From NCBI GenBank assembly GCA_946699065.1, contig CAMPDV010000109.1, positions 248,001 through 312,000 of the forward strand: 64,000 nucleotides of DNA. The letters are read 5' to 3'. Positions 26,299 to 38,330 of this stretch are shown here, in pieces (position 1 is the stretch's first letter; each line of letters begins with the position of its first letter). The stretch is from Loxodes magnus. Taxonomy: Eukaryota > Ciliophora > Karyorelictea > Loxodida > Loxodidae. Made by a program: the position numbers and the translations under genes. The notes under the pieces are model-generated. The model worked only from the letters and a program-made list of their open reading frames with translations. It was not told the DNA's origin and made no database searches.

Positions 26299-28963
26299 TC
26301 ATATGAGCGCTTACCTTAAGAAATAAGATACTATATTAGATATTTAATGCTTAAATTGTACAAATAGAGTAGTGTCTTACTACTTTATATTAAGAAGGTT
26401 TATTATATGGTAAATTAATGTAAGATATATTTAAATTAACAAATTGACTAATTAAATAAAATTACTTCTCTGGAATTTCAGCATTTGCTTAGCTTGATTC
26501 TTCTTATCATTTATATTTCTCTCTAGTTACTTTAAAAATTGCTTGTGATTCTTAAATTCGTAGTTACTGTTTAGAGTTTAAAGGGGCATATTTTTGAGAC
26601 TCTTTTATCCTGAATTCTACGCTACTATATTTCTAGTATTTGACTTTAAATTTATAAGCTTTTTCCTTTGAGGCTGCGGCGTTTGAGGTTTTTACACAGT
26701 AAGTGAGTTGCATAATGAAGGTTTTTCGTTAGATACAAATGTGTTATTTAGAGAGTTGATGTTGTTATATGAGAAATTTTGCATATTCGAGTTTTCATAA
26801 TGTAAGGCACATTCATTTTTACTAATATTGATTGGCTATCTTCCTTAAGAACTAAAGCTATTTTCTCTCCTTTTTTACAACGATTGGTCTCTTTACAACA
26901 TAATTCTTTGTGCATTCTGCTAATTTCAGTCTTTTTTAGGCCTAAGCTTTGTAAAAGTTTACTCATTTCTGTATAAAATATTACCCTATAATAAAGCCCT
27001 TTGTTTTTAAGTTATAAGCGTCTACTACTTGATTAATAGTTAATACCTTTGGCTCAACTTGCTTTACTTATTATTACTTCTACTACTATAGCTACTGTTA
27101 TTTTTGTTCTTGCTGTTATTAATATTGAGTGGTTTAAGGTTTAAACTTGAAACTATGCTAAATATTATACAAGCTGTGCAAATTGTCTATATCTAAATGT
27201 AGTTAGTTCTATATTAATTAGTATTGCTTTTCACTACTCTTACATATTGGATTCCTTAACTTTTACTAGAATTGAGGCTAAGAGCTCTCTTATTGCTTTA
27301 TCTCTCTCTAGTTAAAACTTTCATTTTACTTCTCGTTATTCTTTTACGAAAGTAAATAGGATCTTGTTTTATTAAGGGGAATTTCAGACTCACCTTCATG
27401 TTAGAATATATGCAGTTTCTAGGAAACTGGCTAAAATTACTGAGATTGCTTAGATAATACTTTATTATGCATTTTCTGCTTCTATATTAGTATCATTCTT
27501 TTCTATTCGTCTATCTTTATCTAAATTTAATCTCGCTTTGACTTGTTTACTTTTGAGCCTTAGAAATTCAAAAATATTTCCTTTGACTTTAACAGAAGTT
27601 AATTATAGAGTTCTTACTTTCCAGCATCACTTGCAGGAAATATTTGAGTAAAACCTCCTATGTGTCGTTGTTCGTATTTTTACCTTTACACTTAATAGTT
27701 CTTAATGTCTTCTTCTTTGTTCTCCTATCTCTACTACCTAGTTAGCATGCTTATCATTCTCTTTCTAATAATTTCCATCTAATGTTGGTGATACTTTTTC
27801 CTATTTTTATGAGATACATTAATAAGTGAAAGGGAGTCCTATATTACTGCCTTCTTTATCCTCTTATCTAGAGGAGTATCAATTGAAAAACTGGGAGAAT
27901 GATTTACTTCCAGTAGCCAGGGCTTATGCTTTTAGTCTATCAAAATATCAAATCCAAGAATTTCAAAACACATAGAATTAGTGATATCATCTGGTTAGCA
28001 TGATCTGTAGACATGGGATATAGAAGGTTAGGCTAGAATGATAGTTTTTACTACAATATCCTTTAATTTTTCGATTAGCAAATCACAATCAACTCCATAT
28101 TCTCTAAGGTATTTTCAAGTAGACTCAAGACTTCGCTTATGCCCTTTATCCTCATCATCAACTGATAAATTGAACAAAAATTTATGGCTAAACTTGTTTA
28201 TTGAGTAGTTAGTCAAGTGCATAAATTAATTATCCTGATTATTCTAGTTTGGCTCTAAATAATACTCAGTAGCTAGTCGACAAAGTCCTTCTTTATGTAA
28301 GAACAGCTTAAGTGGATCACAACCTATCATTAGAACATATATCCTCAGATCAAATTTATGTCCATCTATGAGTAATGGATTCTTAATATATTTTTAAGCC
28401 ACCATTATTTATTAAGGGTCAATAGGTTGAAGATCATCTATTTTGTTTATTATATAAATACCTCGGCCTTAGCATTAGTCAGGTGGTTTTAATATATAAT
28501 ACCTATTGTTCTTGTCTTTCTAAAGCTAATTTCTAAAATCAAAGTATTCAGTTGGTATTATCCAAGTTTTAGGTGCAAAGTTATATTCTTTGGGATACAA
28601 TTTACGCATTTTTTTAATATTCTTAGCTAGGCAATTTTTTCTATAAATTCTGTACATTTCTGGAAAGTGATTGACTTTTTGGTATGGCTTCATTCGTTGC
28701 AATTTTTCAGTGAGAATAGTAGTGTCTATCCATTATAAATCCCAATCCTCATCATCTTCTGAGTGGCTAATTTTCCATCTGAATGTCTATTTAGCGATTT
28801 ATTTAATAATCTCATACTAAGTATAGCGAATATTTATCACTATCTTTTTCCCCTTCTTTACTACTTTTTAATAATCTAATCCAAGCTACAAATCTTACGA
28901 AGAACTCTGCTACTCCACTATGATATCTAATTCTTTTTTACCTTCGCAATTATTACTTTCCAT
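26299..28963 (-). CDS. Tubulin polyglutamylase, TTLL6/11/13-like
   Basis: One 16-nt intron (26969-26984, GTAATATTTTATACAG) joins two frames to 882 residues ending at TGA 26299-26301. The TTL domain fills residues ~35-390: NIRYTQYE, KPYQKVNHFPEM, the ATP-grasp lysine motif ILKPPDQCQGRGIYI (about 156), DLRIYVLM, LATEYY, the QFMHLTNYSINK motif, CFEILGFDILID and KPWLLEVNHSPSFS. The CQGRGI form and the order of motifs resemble the long-chain-elongating polyglutamylases TTLL6/11/13 acting on axonemal tubulin. The remainder is Q/K/N-rich and probably a microtubule-binding tail. The recognisable sequence ends around 26460 (FQRSNFI, then TAA); the frame stays open for another ~50 codons of intergenic-looking sequence before TGA, so the true end is uncertain. 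The Trp in SLESTWKYL is TGA. Confidence 0.9.
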
Positions 28964-29507
28964 ATTTCTCACTTTTATCTTTTTCAAAATTTATCTTTAG
29001 CAACATAGAAAAAGATTGCTAGTTAATGGTAATAACATCTAGTAATTTAAGTAGTAAATAAGCTTATAATTAATTGCCATTCTTGTATTGGTAATTAATA
29101 CCCTTAAATCCTTTAGGTTATATAGTCAAACAATGTGCATCTTGAAATGCCAATATGCTAGTTTGCCAAGTTCAAATATATAGGATCTATCTTGAGATGA
29201 AAATACTCAACTGATAATAAAATGTTTGGATATAATAGCTGTAATAAGCACCATCATACTTTAAATGGCTACTAAGCATTTCTATAATCCATACTATATT
29301 AACTTAACTTTGTTCAGCATTACCAATATTATAAATCTTGCTTCAATATACTAAACCAAGAGACTCTTCACCAGAAGATAACTAGCACGAGAGTTAATTT
29401 AAGATACCTTATTATAAAGCTAAATCTTATTGTATATAAACATAAAAATAAAGCGACTTAATAAAATATCTTACAGATTAATTATACTAGTATACTTAAG
29501 TAATAAA
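28964..29507. other. Divergent intergenic region
   Basis: The spacer between the TTLL start (minus) and the membrane-protein start (plus). It probably contains both promoters; no motif recognised. Confidence 0.35.
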
Positions 29508-30536
29508 ATGGACTAAAGGCTAGCAAATCTTTATAATAGTTTACTATTTATAGTTTCATTACTATATTAAGCTCTATTAGGCTTGTTATTCCCTTCTCTA
29601 TCTTTACCATTTTGCTTATTTTTTGTTGCTACTGTCGTTTGATTAAAATAGCATATGGCTGGTATTAAGAGTGTATTAGTAATGCTAGAAATATATTAAA
29701 GTAGCTTGGCAAGTTTATAAAATGATGAGATTAGCTAGGGGTTCGAAAGTAATTAGTATAATATAGGAACTACATATCCTATCTTCCTTACTTTTAGTAT
29801 ATAAAGAGAAATAATGCTATAAAAATCTTCACTAAAATGGATTTCTCTACGAAGGAATAAATCAAAAAAATGTATGAAAGAAAGTAGTTCTTTTAAGCTT
29901 TACGAACTATAAAGGTAATAAATAAAAGTGACTAAACTAATAACTTATAAAAGCTAAGAAAAAGGAATAAACTAGGCATTATTTTCAAAGAAGTAGCAAA
30001 GCTATATTTAAAGGTATTAAACTCATAATTTTAATTTTATCTTATAAGTAATAAAGTTTTAAATAGCTTAAGAAAGCGAAAAATAAATTAAGCATAAAGC
30101 CTTTTATTATAAAACCTTTATAAGGAAGAAAAAAATAAGTTGATAAACTTATGAGAAAATGTTTCTGTTATATAAGTATTATAACTGACTGATTAAATCT
30201 GTTAATAGATACTTTATTGAAGATATTCGCTAATATTAGAAGGAAAATGACGAATATCTAGCAGTGTTTAATAATAAATTTGAGAGAATGGTTAAAGATA
30301 AAAACTGAGAGAAGAAATAGCAAATCTAGAAGCAAATATAAAACTTTGAAACAATCTAAATTCATACTTTGCTAGATTTTAGATTAATCTAACAGATCTT
30401 AGTTCTCATAGTATTGTTAAGATATAAAGAAAAAAGCATTACAATTTAAAAGGTAAGAATGATTTTATAATATTTTTTAGAGAAATATTAATTACCCATA
30501 TATTAATTTAAGGTACAATTTAAGTTTCTATTTTGA
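29508..30536 (+). CDS. Hypothetical multi-helix membrane protein
   Basis: A single frame from ATG 29508 to TGA 30534-30536 (342 residues; four internal TGAs as Trp). Residues about 8-46 form one or two strongly hydrophobic helices (LLFIVSLLYQALLGLLF, then FCLFFVATVVW). The middle is basic and Q/N-rich with a charged helical stretch (FERMVKDKNWEKKQQIQKQI). A second hydrophobic helix lies near the C-terminus (LIQQILVLIVLLRY). A GTAAG...TTTTTTAG segment at 30451-30478 could be a short intron trimming the C-terminus. The internal TGA count is only slightly below chance, so the support comes from the hydrophobic pattern and base composition. No family recognised. Confidence 0.45.
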
Positions 30537-31166
30537 GAGGCATTACAAACTTGCTTTTATTTAATCATTAAAACTTTCTTAATAGTTCAAAGTTACTTAT
30601 ATTAAAAATCTTACTTCATGATTTGAATCATAATAAACTAATTCAATAATCAAATTAAAAAGTTCTAGAAAGGTAAGGAAATAAGCAGCTTTCATATTAA
30701 CTTAATTTAATATCCTATAAAAAATATATCTCTCTCTTACCATAAATATTATCTTATTATTACAATATAATGCTACTACTTAGAAAATTATATCTCTATA
30801 CTTGATTTTTTTTAATCCTTTAAAATATTTACCTGCATATATAAACAGTATATGATATTACTAATTGTTTAAAGTTTTAACTCTATTTCAAGCGTTAAAA
30901 TAAGATTTCGTAACTAGATCTCAGACTATATATCAAACCTCTTCTATCCTGAATCAGCTCCATCTTCTATTTAACTACTTCTTTTTATAGCTATCCACCA
31001 AAGCTAGTTAAAGCTATCTTTAATTGAAATTATTTCTTACATATAGAACTAATTTAGACTTACTATAGTTAATCTGCATCTGTTAGTATGAAGTATTTTA
31101 AACTATAATGCATATATTTTTAACTATAATATTATTCCTTTAAATATATAAACTACTTGCTAATCC
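30537..31166. other. Convergent intergenic region
   Basis: Very AT-rich; no feature seen. Confidence 0.4.
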
Positions 31167-32396
31167 TCATTAAGAGCTAGAAATAATATTACTGTTAAAG
31201 TGCATCTTAGAATGCAGTTATAGTTGAAGCTCATACATTTTCTTTAATTATTGTACTAAACATTGACTTAAATCTAGTTAGTTATAAAGATATTGATATA
31301 CATACTTAAGAGGCTCTAATGCTTAACTATTCAACTTTGGAATAATAAATAAGAAGAGTTTTTAAATACTAAAATCATTCCACTTTATCCTTTTGCCATC
31401 TTTCCAAGTTCCTTCTCTCTATTCTCCTGTTTTTGAAGTGAAAATTCCTTTACCATTTTCTTTATCATCATTTCAGGGGCCTTCGTATTTTCTTCCATCA
31501 TTCCATTAAAAAACTCCATAGCCCTATTTTTTATCGTCGATAAATTCACCTTAATAACTATTTCCATTGGGCCAAGTGTAAGTACCTTTTTTATTCATTT
31601 TATTATTTTTTCATTCACCAGTATATTTTCTTCCATCAGGCCATTGGTAAGTACCAAATCCATCAATATTATTTTTTTTAAATGACCCTTCATACATAGA
31701 TCCGTCCTGCCATCAAAAAGTTCCTTATCCATGTTTTTCACCTTGAATATATTCTCCTTCATATCTTGCGCCATCAGGTCATGCCTCTTTGCCATATCCT
31801 TGTTGCTTATCGTCCTTTCATTATCCTACATATTTTGTTCCATCCATATGCAAATAAATCCCATAGCCATTAGCTTTACCATGTAACCATTGACCTTCAT
31901 AAGCATCTCCATCAGCATGAATCATTCTGCCTTTTCCATTTGCTTTTCCTTATTTCCAATAACCTTCATATTTACTTCCATCTTCTCATATTTAATTCCC
32001 TCTTCCATGTTTTATTCCATCCTTCGTCCATTAGCCAGTGTAAATAGCTCCATTATCTAATCAAGTAGGATCTTTTTAAATAACTTCAATTCCATCATTT
32101 AAATCTTAGTTATAAATAAAATCTCCTAACTACTATTCAACTATCAAAGTAGTTTTATTTCTAGAACTTAAATAAGACTTTCCTGATTTCTTACTCTTAA
32201 TATTTTCGCCTCTCAAAAGAAAAATCTACTAATCTAAATTCTACTTAATTAACTAGGTTCTTAAAGCACTTTGAATCATAACCAATGCTTTAATATTTTT
32301 AGGCTTCATGAGGTCAATTTTATAAAATCCTTTGTTCGAGTCTTCTTTTGTAAAAGCTTCCTCCCTTGTGGATAATATGCAAGCGCAATTACCCAT
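31167..32396 (-). CDS. MORN-repeat protein with N-myristoylation/palmitoylation signal
   Basis: Starts MGNCACILS: Gly2 and nearby cysteines form a dual acylation signal, so membrane attachment is expected. After ~110 mostly basic residues come about ten MORN repeats of 22-24 residues ([60 protein letters not shown] and so on, ending [14 protein letters not shown]). MORN repeats bind phosphatidic acid or phosphoinositides and scaffold proteins at cortex and cilia. Several repeat Trp residues are TGA, for example the first W of a WW pair. The recognisable protein ends at about 31383 (GKRIKWNDF), where related MORN proteins usually end. The first in-frame TGA is at 31167-31169, giving a 70-residue unrelated tail, and the first TAA after the repeats is only about eight bases beyond NDF. 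The end is therefore doubtful. Confidence 0.85.
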
Positions 32397-32995
32397 ATTA
32401 AATTCAATTTATTAACTTTGCTTTTTGTTTTAATTTTCTGCCTTTAAAGAGCCACTTTTATTATATATCTTTTTTGTTTAATTAGCATGATATTTAAATT
32501 GCTATCTTCAGTACTTTTCTTAGTGCTAGTATAGAGTAGATTAATCCAAGAAAAAGCATTAACTTTTGTTTGAGATCATATGGAAGAATAAACTATGAGT
32601 GCTAATATTAATTTCTTACTCTCTTGCCTCATTTAAAGCTGATTAACTATAAATGCAAGTTTAACCTTTCGATCATCTTTCTAATTTTTTATGCTTAGAC
32701 TAGTAAAATTAATTCTCACTAGCAGCAGCTATAAATATATCATTTTCTTAGCCCTGATATTTCAACCACTATAGAACTCTAGCTAATAGCGTTCCTCTAT
32801 ATCTAACAAAATGACATTATTCTATCCTTTGACATAGGAACTATGCAAAAAGATGTGAATTTAAACAATAAACTTATTTAGGTAAAGTAAAGGCTGAGAG
32901 TATAAGGAGTGAGAGTAATTAACTTTAACTTATTTAATTTCTATTAGTTACTTCTATGGCTACTATAAGTGCTTATTTACTTATATTAAATAAAT
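32397..32995. other. Divergent intergenic region
   Basis: The spacer between the MORN and PP2C starts; AT-rich, presumably both promoters. Nothing else seen. Confidence 0.35.
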
Positions 32996-34308
32996 ATGGA
33001 GAAAAAAATAGCAGGAAAAAAAACTTCTCCTATAACCAAGAAAATATCCTCGCCTTTGCAAACTAATTCCAATAAAAAAGGACACACTAGAAATAACTCT
33101 GGGAATTGGAATTAGCAAAATGGTTAAAAATAACAGTCACCTGTAAAAGTAGCGAGACCTTAGCATTAAAGAATTAAATCTGAACCTATGAATGAAATTA
33201 AGGGTATTTAAAACCCTCAACCTGTGTAAGAATAGGCCAAAGAAGAATAAAAAATTTCAATCAACAGAAGGCTAACAATGACTACAGATAAGAACGTAAT
33301 GATGAGAACTGGTAGCCCAAAACGAAATTCTCCTTTTTCTTAGCATACTAAAGTAAATGGTAATTCTCAATAGCAAGAGCAATAGTACATTGAAGACAGT
33401 GATAATGTAGTATAGGCAGTTGTTTTTAAATCAAACGTTGGGAAAATTCCTGGCACAAACAAAGTTAATTAAGATGCTTATATTTTAGCTAATTAGCTAA
33501 AGAAAATACCATATTTGCATTTTTATTCTGTATGTGATGGTCATGGGTAATGTGGAAGAGAAGTATCTTCATATATAAAAAGTAGACTTCCTAGTAAGGT
33601 TTTATTTTAGATTTGCTTGCTTAAGATATCAATATTGAGAGTGATGCTCCAAAAGCTTTGCGGACTAATATTAGTAAGGTTGCGTAAGAATTAACTCGTC
33701 AAAATTTTGATGTATAATTCTCTGGTAGTACACTTGTGTCTGTTCTTATTAATAAAAAGAAATTGTGATGCGCTAATGTTGGCGATTCTCGCGCCATATT
33801 AGTTAAAGGTGATTAAGCGATTGCGTTGAGTAGAGATCATAAGCCAGAATTGAAAGAAGAAGCTGAAAGAATAACGAGTAACAAAGGAAGAATAATGGCA
33901 TATAAAGGTATTTTTATGAATATTTAGATGAGTATGGTAAAGATGTTGGACCTTTAAGAGTCTGACTTTAAGAAGCAGATTTACCTGGATTAGCTATGAC
34001 TCGATCTGTTGGAGATACAATTGTAAAAGTAATAGGAGTGACAAGTGACCCTGAAATTCTAGAGTTTAATTTAACACCTGAAGATCAATATATTATAATA
34101 GCCAGTGATGGAGTTTGAGAGTTTATATCCAATGAAGAAGCAGTTAAAATTACAAAGCCATATGTAAGTGCAGGCTAATTGTAAAATGCATGTGATGCAC
34201 TAGCAAAAGAAAGTAATAGAAGGTGGACTGCAGTAAGATCATAATATACAGGAAGAAGAAGTAATCGATGACATCACTTGCATAATTATCAAACTTAATG
34301 TGTAGTGA
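32996..34308 (+). CDS. PP2C-type (PPM) Ser/Thr protein phosphatase
   Basis: 418 residues after removing three introns of 17 nt (33594-33610), 20 nt (33908-33927) and 19 nt (34233-34251); the total is exactly 419 codons. An S/N/K-rich N-terminal extension of ~130 residues precedes the catalytic domain. The metal-binding and core motifs are all present: SVCDGHG, SGSTLVSVL, ANVGDSRAIL, LSRDHKPELKEEAERI, LAMTRSVGD, IIIASDGVWEF (W = TGA) and the closing DDITCIII. It should be an active Mn/Mg-dependent phosphatase, in cytosol or nucleus. The gene ends GTG TAG TGA, so either the penultimate codon is Gln or it is a tandem stop. It lies divergently from the MORN gene. Confidence 0.95.
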
Positions 34309-34925
34309 CTTTAATTAGTAACTTTATATAATCTTGTTTTTTATAATAGCTACGAACTTTTCCTTTTGCTTTTAATTGATCAGTAACCAGTTTTAAGCTT
34401 CATAATTATAAGTATTTTAAAAGATAGTATATATATTCTAATAATTATTAGTCAAGTCCAAGAGTATTTTTATAACAGTGAAAAATAACTCCTTACCAAA
34501 TGAGTATACATATTCTGATTATTTAACAATTTTATACCAAAGACTTGATACCTTTTTAATAATATTTTAAAAAACCAGAAAAATAAATTCTAGTCAAATT
34601 AAATTAGCTTTTACTTATTTATGCACATAGTATAATGCTGCCTTTTTTGCTTGGCGAAATTATTCATTCTTATTCTATATTCTATATTCAATCTCTATTT
34701 CATGTTCTTATTTTGATTCGTTTGATATAATAGAAATTAAACAGCTTGATTATGAGATATCAAATCATTTAGGCCTCTTAATACTTAATACTATTGAATC
34801 TTTTTTAAGTGATTTGTTACTTCCATATTTGAAGGAATTTTGATGTAAAGTTGAAATATATGAATGTAACCTGTTTTTGAGACAAAATGATATAAAAATA
34901 TAAAAATTAAAAAATGAAGTATGAA
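34309..34925. other. Convergent intergenic region
   Basis: AT-rich spacer between the PP2C stop and the coiled-coil gene stop. Nothing seen. Confidence 0.4.
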
Positions 34926-36110
34926 TCACAAGTATGAAACATCGTTGGAGAACAGTGTTTCTGTTTTATTTTCTATTTCTGAAATAGCACTCATTTCAGA
35001 GTTATCGGTATCTGAATTATACAACTTTTGAAAGTTCAAAGGAGGAACGCATGTTGGACGAACTTATGGATTTTATTTTACTTTTTTTGGAAAGGCTGGA
35101 CTCATATCCGGATTATCTTCTACTCGCTAGCTGCTTTTAATTGATGAAGTTGAGCTTCTTCCTTTTACCTCCTATTCGTATATTTCTTCTACTGGAACGC
35201 CTTTACTTTTAAGAGCTTTAAGTAATTTAGATATTTCATATTCTCTCTTCTTGGAAGTCTTCAGCTCATTCTAGAGAGCTTTAGAGTATTCAGTTAATTG
35301 TTGGTTCTCTTAAATTAAATAATTCCAATTATCTTCATTTATTTTAGTCTGGTAAGTTATTTCTTACTTATTGAGTCTTTTTATTGTATTGCTAAGCTTC
35401 TCTAGCTGATTTTCTCTTTCCTCTAGAGACCTAGAAAGATTTAAATTTTCTCTCGATAGCAGTTCTATTTTCTTATCTACCAGTTTTCTGTCTTCTTTCT
35501 CTATTAGCAAAGCTTACTTTACCTTTTTTAGATCTTTCTACAGAACTTATACAGTACTGCTCTCATTAATTCCTTAAAAGTTTACTTAGATAAGAGCCTA
35601 TTTATAGGCTTAATGAATTTTCATTAAAATACCTCCAAAAATCTTATCTCTGTCTATTATTTTTTCGAATACTGTCTGAAAAACTTTTATCTTGTTTTAA
35701 GTCATCATATCACTTGCTTCAGTCTCGTTCAAGCCTTTAAGCATGTCAGTTAATTGAAGTTCAAGTTCCAAAGCATCAGGAGAAAAGAGAGTAGATTTAA
35801 CAGGTGTGCTACTCCTTGACGGAAGCTTCTAATAACTATTATTTTTGGTTGTTTTTACATTAGAATTCTTTTTATTGTTATTAACTCTCATGCTATGGTT
35901 TAAACGTTTAGAAGTAACTTTAGTAGTTTAAGCATTATTTTTAGGTGTTGGAGAGGAAAACCTTTCAGGTACCTTTTAATCAAGGGTAATATTAAGACTT
36001 GCTTTTTTCTTAGTTAGAATCTTCTTAATATTCTTTTTGACTTTTTAATTTGGAGATTAAGGTTAAATAGGGGCTGAGAAAGGTCTTTAATTGGAAGATT
36101 GCTTTTTCAT
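34926..36110 (-). CDS. Coiled-coil protein, TSNAXIP1-N-like
   Basis: An intronless frame of 394 residues from ATG 36110 to TGA 34926-34928. Residues 1-120 are basic, S/T/N/P-rich and probably disordered. Residues ~160-190 (IKVFQTVFEKIIDRDKIF, followed by GGILMKIHQAYKQAL) match the pattern of the N-terminal domain of translin-associated factor X-interacting protein 1, a family common in ciliated cells (fold assignment is my inference). A long coiled coil follows (about 205-310), then a Ser/Pro-rich tail ending in an acidic region. A role in cilia or the cortex is plausible. Confidence 0.8.
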
Positions 36111-37006
36111 TGTATATAATATGTTAAATTAAAGCTAATTCAAATCTTTCTATTTCATTTAATTTCATTCATCGAATTTTAATTATATCAACTTTCTTTA
36201 CAAACGCTCTTTAGATATCTAATTAAATATCTATTACTATGAGATTAGAACTAATAGTTTGCATTATGATATTAATATGCTAGGCCTATTGAGATTATTA
36301 TGATACTTTAGGCTAGATTTGGAGGATTACTATTTAGAGATTGCTTTAGGATTAGTAGAGTTCATGTGTGTTATAGAGTATGCATTATTCTGTCTATAGC
36401 ATGTGCAAAGATTCATCCTATAATTGAACATATCAAGTAAATAGCTATTTTATTAGGGTATACAGCTTAATTACTTTAATTAGAATATAAGGAAATATCT
36501 TAGTTATAGTAGTAGTAAGCATATCTATTTCATTTCATTCACTAAGATTATGAGTACATATTCATATTTACTAAACTAACTTAACTATGAATCAATACTA
36601 TTAATAGTAGGAGTAATTGAACAGTAAAAAGAAAATTAGAGTATCTTAAGCCATTTAACGAATGCTTCTATTCTTAACTCAAGGATTATATATATTTAAT
36701 TTTCTATTCCCAATTAAAAACAAAAGATCTTGACTTTGTTTTATAAAACGAATTGACAAACTAGCATATTTAAGTGAAATAATAATGAGCTATTAACTGA
36801 ATAAGTAGATAAAAAGCAAATGTAGCTAGATAAATTTCTTTTAATAAGAAGGTATCATAATCATAGCAATTTTATAAAGGTTAAATGATTTTTGCTTTAT
36901 TATTAAATTATTTTAACTAAAGAACATTGAGAACTAGGTTAAGCTTCTGAAAGACTAGTTGTTTTTGAGTATCAAAATAGGCAAATCAATTAAAGTATAT
37001 TTTAGA
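36111..37006. other. Intergenic
   Basis: AT-rich spacer upstream of the coiled-coil gene. No gene or repeat recognised. Confidence 0.35.
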
Positions 37007-37708
37007 TCATTCTGCTTTATTTTCACTTTTTTTACATTCAGTACAGAAAAATTCTTTATCTTCTTCAGATTAAACTTCAGTTAGTCCCATGCAATCCGTA
37101 TGAAATCATTGATCGCATTTATCGCATTATATATATTTTCTATCTGGGTTTTCAGGCTGGTTGCATATACACATTTTAGGCCAAGTTTCAAAGGGAGGAT
37201 CTAGTGTCTAAGATTTCCAATTAAACTTAGTTCTATAGTAAAATTCAAACCATTCTTATTCTAGGTCAGGTCTCTAATTGAATTCCTCTAATGTATATAC
37301 TTTGCATTTTTCTATTACATTATGCACACTTATATTTTCTATTATATCTGTCATATACACCTCATGGTCATTTTATCAAGGTTATACTATCATTCCACAT
37401 TGATGGATATGAAAGAACCACTAAACTTCAAATTCAGCCTTTTCAGGTTCATTAGGGTACTCAAAAATTTTCAATATTTTACACGGAGTTTCGGATAATT
37501 TTTTTCCTTCAATTGATTTATCTCAATTAAGATCCACCAGAACGAAATCTCCTATCTCAAAAAATAAGTCTTCTATCTATATTTTTTAGTAAACTCTTCT
37601 AATAGCTAAATCATTATTTAGTTAATTAGTCTTTTGCCTTTTCACTAGTTATGGTTCATCTTCCTTAACTTAACTAGTGATTATTTTCCTTTTTCTTCCT
37701 TTAGGCAT
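37007..37708 (-). CDS. BAH-PHD chromatin reader
   Basis: An intronless frame of 233 residues. A basic N-terminus (MPKGRKRK) resembling a nuclear signal is followed by a BAH domain (about 45-165: FEIGDFVLVDL, CKILKIFEYP, EVQWFFHIHQCG, EVYMTDIIENISVHNVIEKCKVY). A PHD finger (about 183-225) follows, with the Cys4-His-Cys3 pattern CICNQ...CDKC...FHTDCMG...FCTEC. PHD fingers of this kind read histone H3 tails, and BAH domains bind nucleosomes or modified histones. The compact BAH-PHD arrangement resembles plant EBS/SHL-type readers. Trp residues in LNWDKS and CDQWFH are TGA. The stop is taken as TGA 37007-37009 because the next codons are intergenic in composition. Confidence 0.88.
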
Positions 37709-38313
37709 TTATATTGATTAAGATTAATTATCGTTATTCCTTATTTTTACTTTCAAGCATATCAATCATAACTAACTGCTATATCTCAGTTTTATCTAAT
37801 TAGAATCTCACACCCATGCTACTTTAACTCCTTTAAGTTAAGAAATTAATGAGATAGAGGGAACTAATAAAAAAGACATTAATAATGCAATCTAAACCCA
37901 AAGACATCTGAGCTTTACTTGAATGAACTCCTTTAATAAAGAAGAACTGGAATTTGAAAAGGTAAACTATATAAATAGTAATTTGAAGCCAATAAATAAA
38001 GCAAATAGTGCTTAATAAGCAAAGGTAAAAAGAGTTAGTATGAAAGTTATTAGATATATAGGAAAATATTAAAAGAGAAATATCTAGTAAAGGTTAAGTT
38101 ATATTTCCTTATATTTTGTAAATACTTCTTTATAAAAAATCATTTAGATCAATGCTTCAGAGAAAAATTCTAATTAAAGATTATATTTATAATTATTGCC
38201 AAAATGAAACTAGAAATATCACTATATCGACGTTTTTATGAGAAATGAAAATATTATTTTAAAGTAGTTTTTAGAAAAAGGGATTGAAAAGCAATATTAG
38301 CAAATGATTAATA
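37709..38313. other. Divergent region upstream of retroelement 1
   Basis: The spacer between the BAH-PHD start and the first retroelement. An open frame starting at ATG 38238 runs into the element, but its composition does not prove a gene. Otherwise nothing seen. Confidence 0.3.
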
Positions 38314-38330
38314 ATTTAAAATTGAAGAAT
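38314..38330 (+). repeat. Target-site duplication of element 1, left copy
   Basis: 17 bp (ATTTAAAATTGAAGAAT) repeated exactly at 39212-39228. It directly abuts the A-run at the element's 5' end. Confidence 0.85.
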
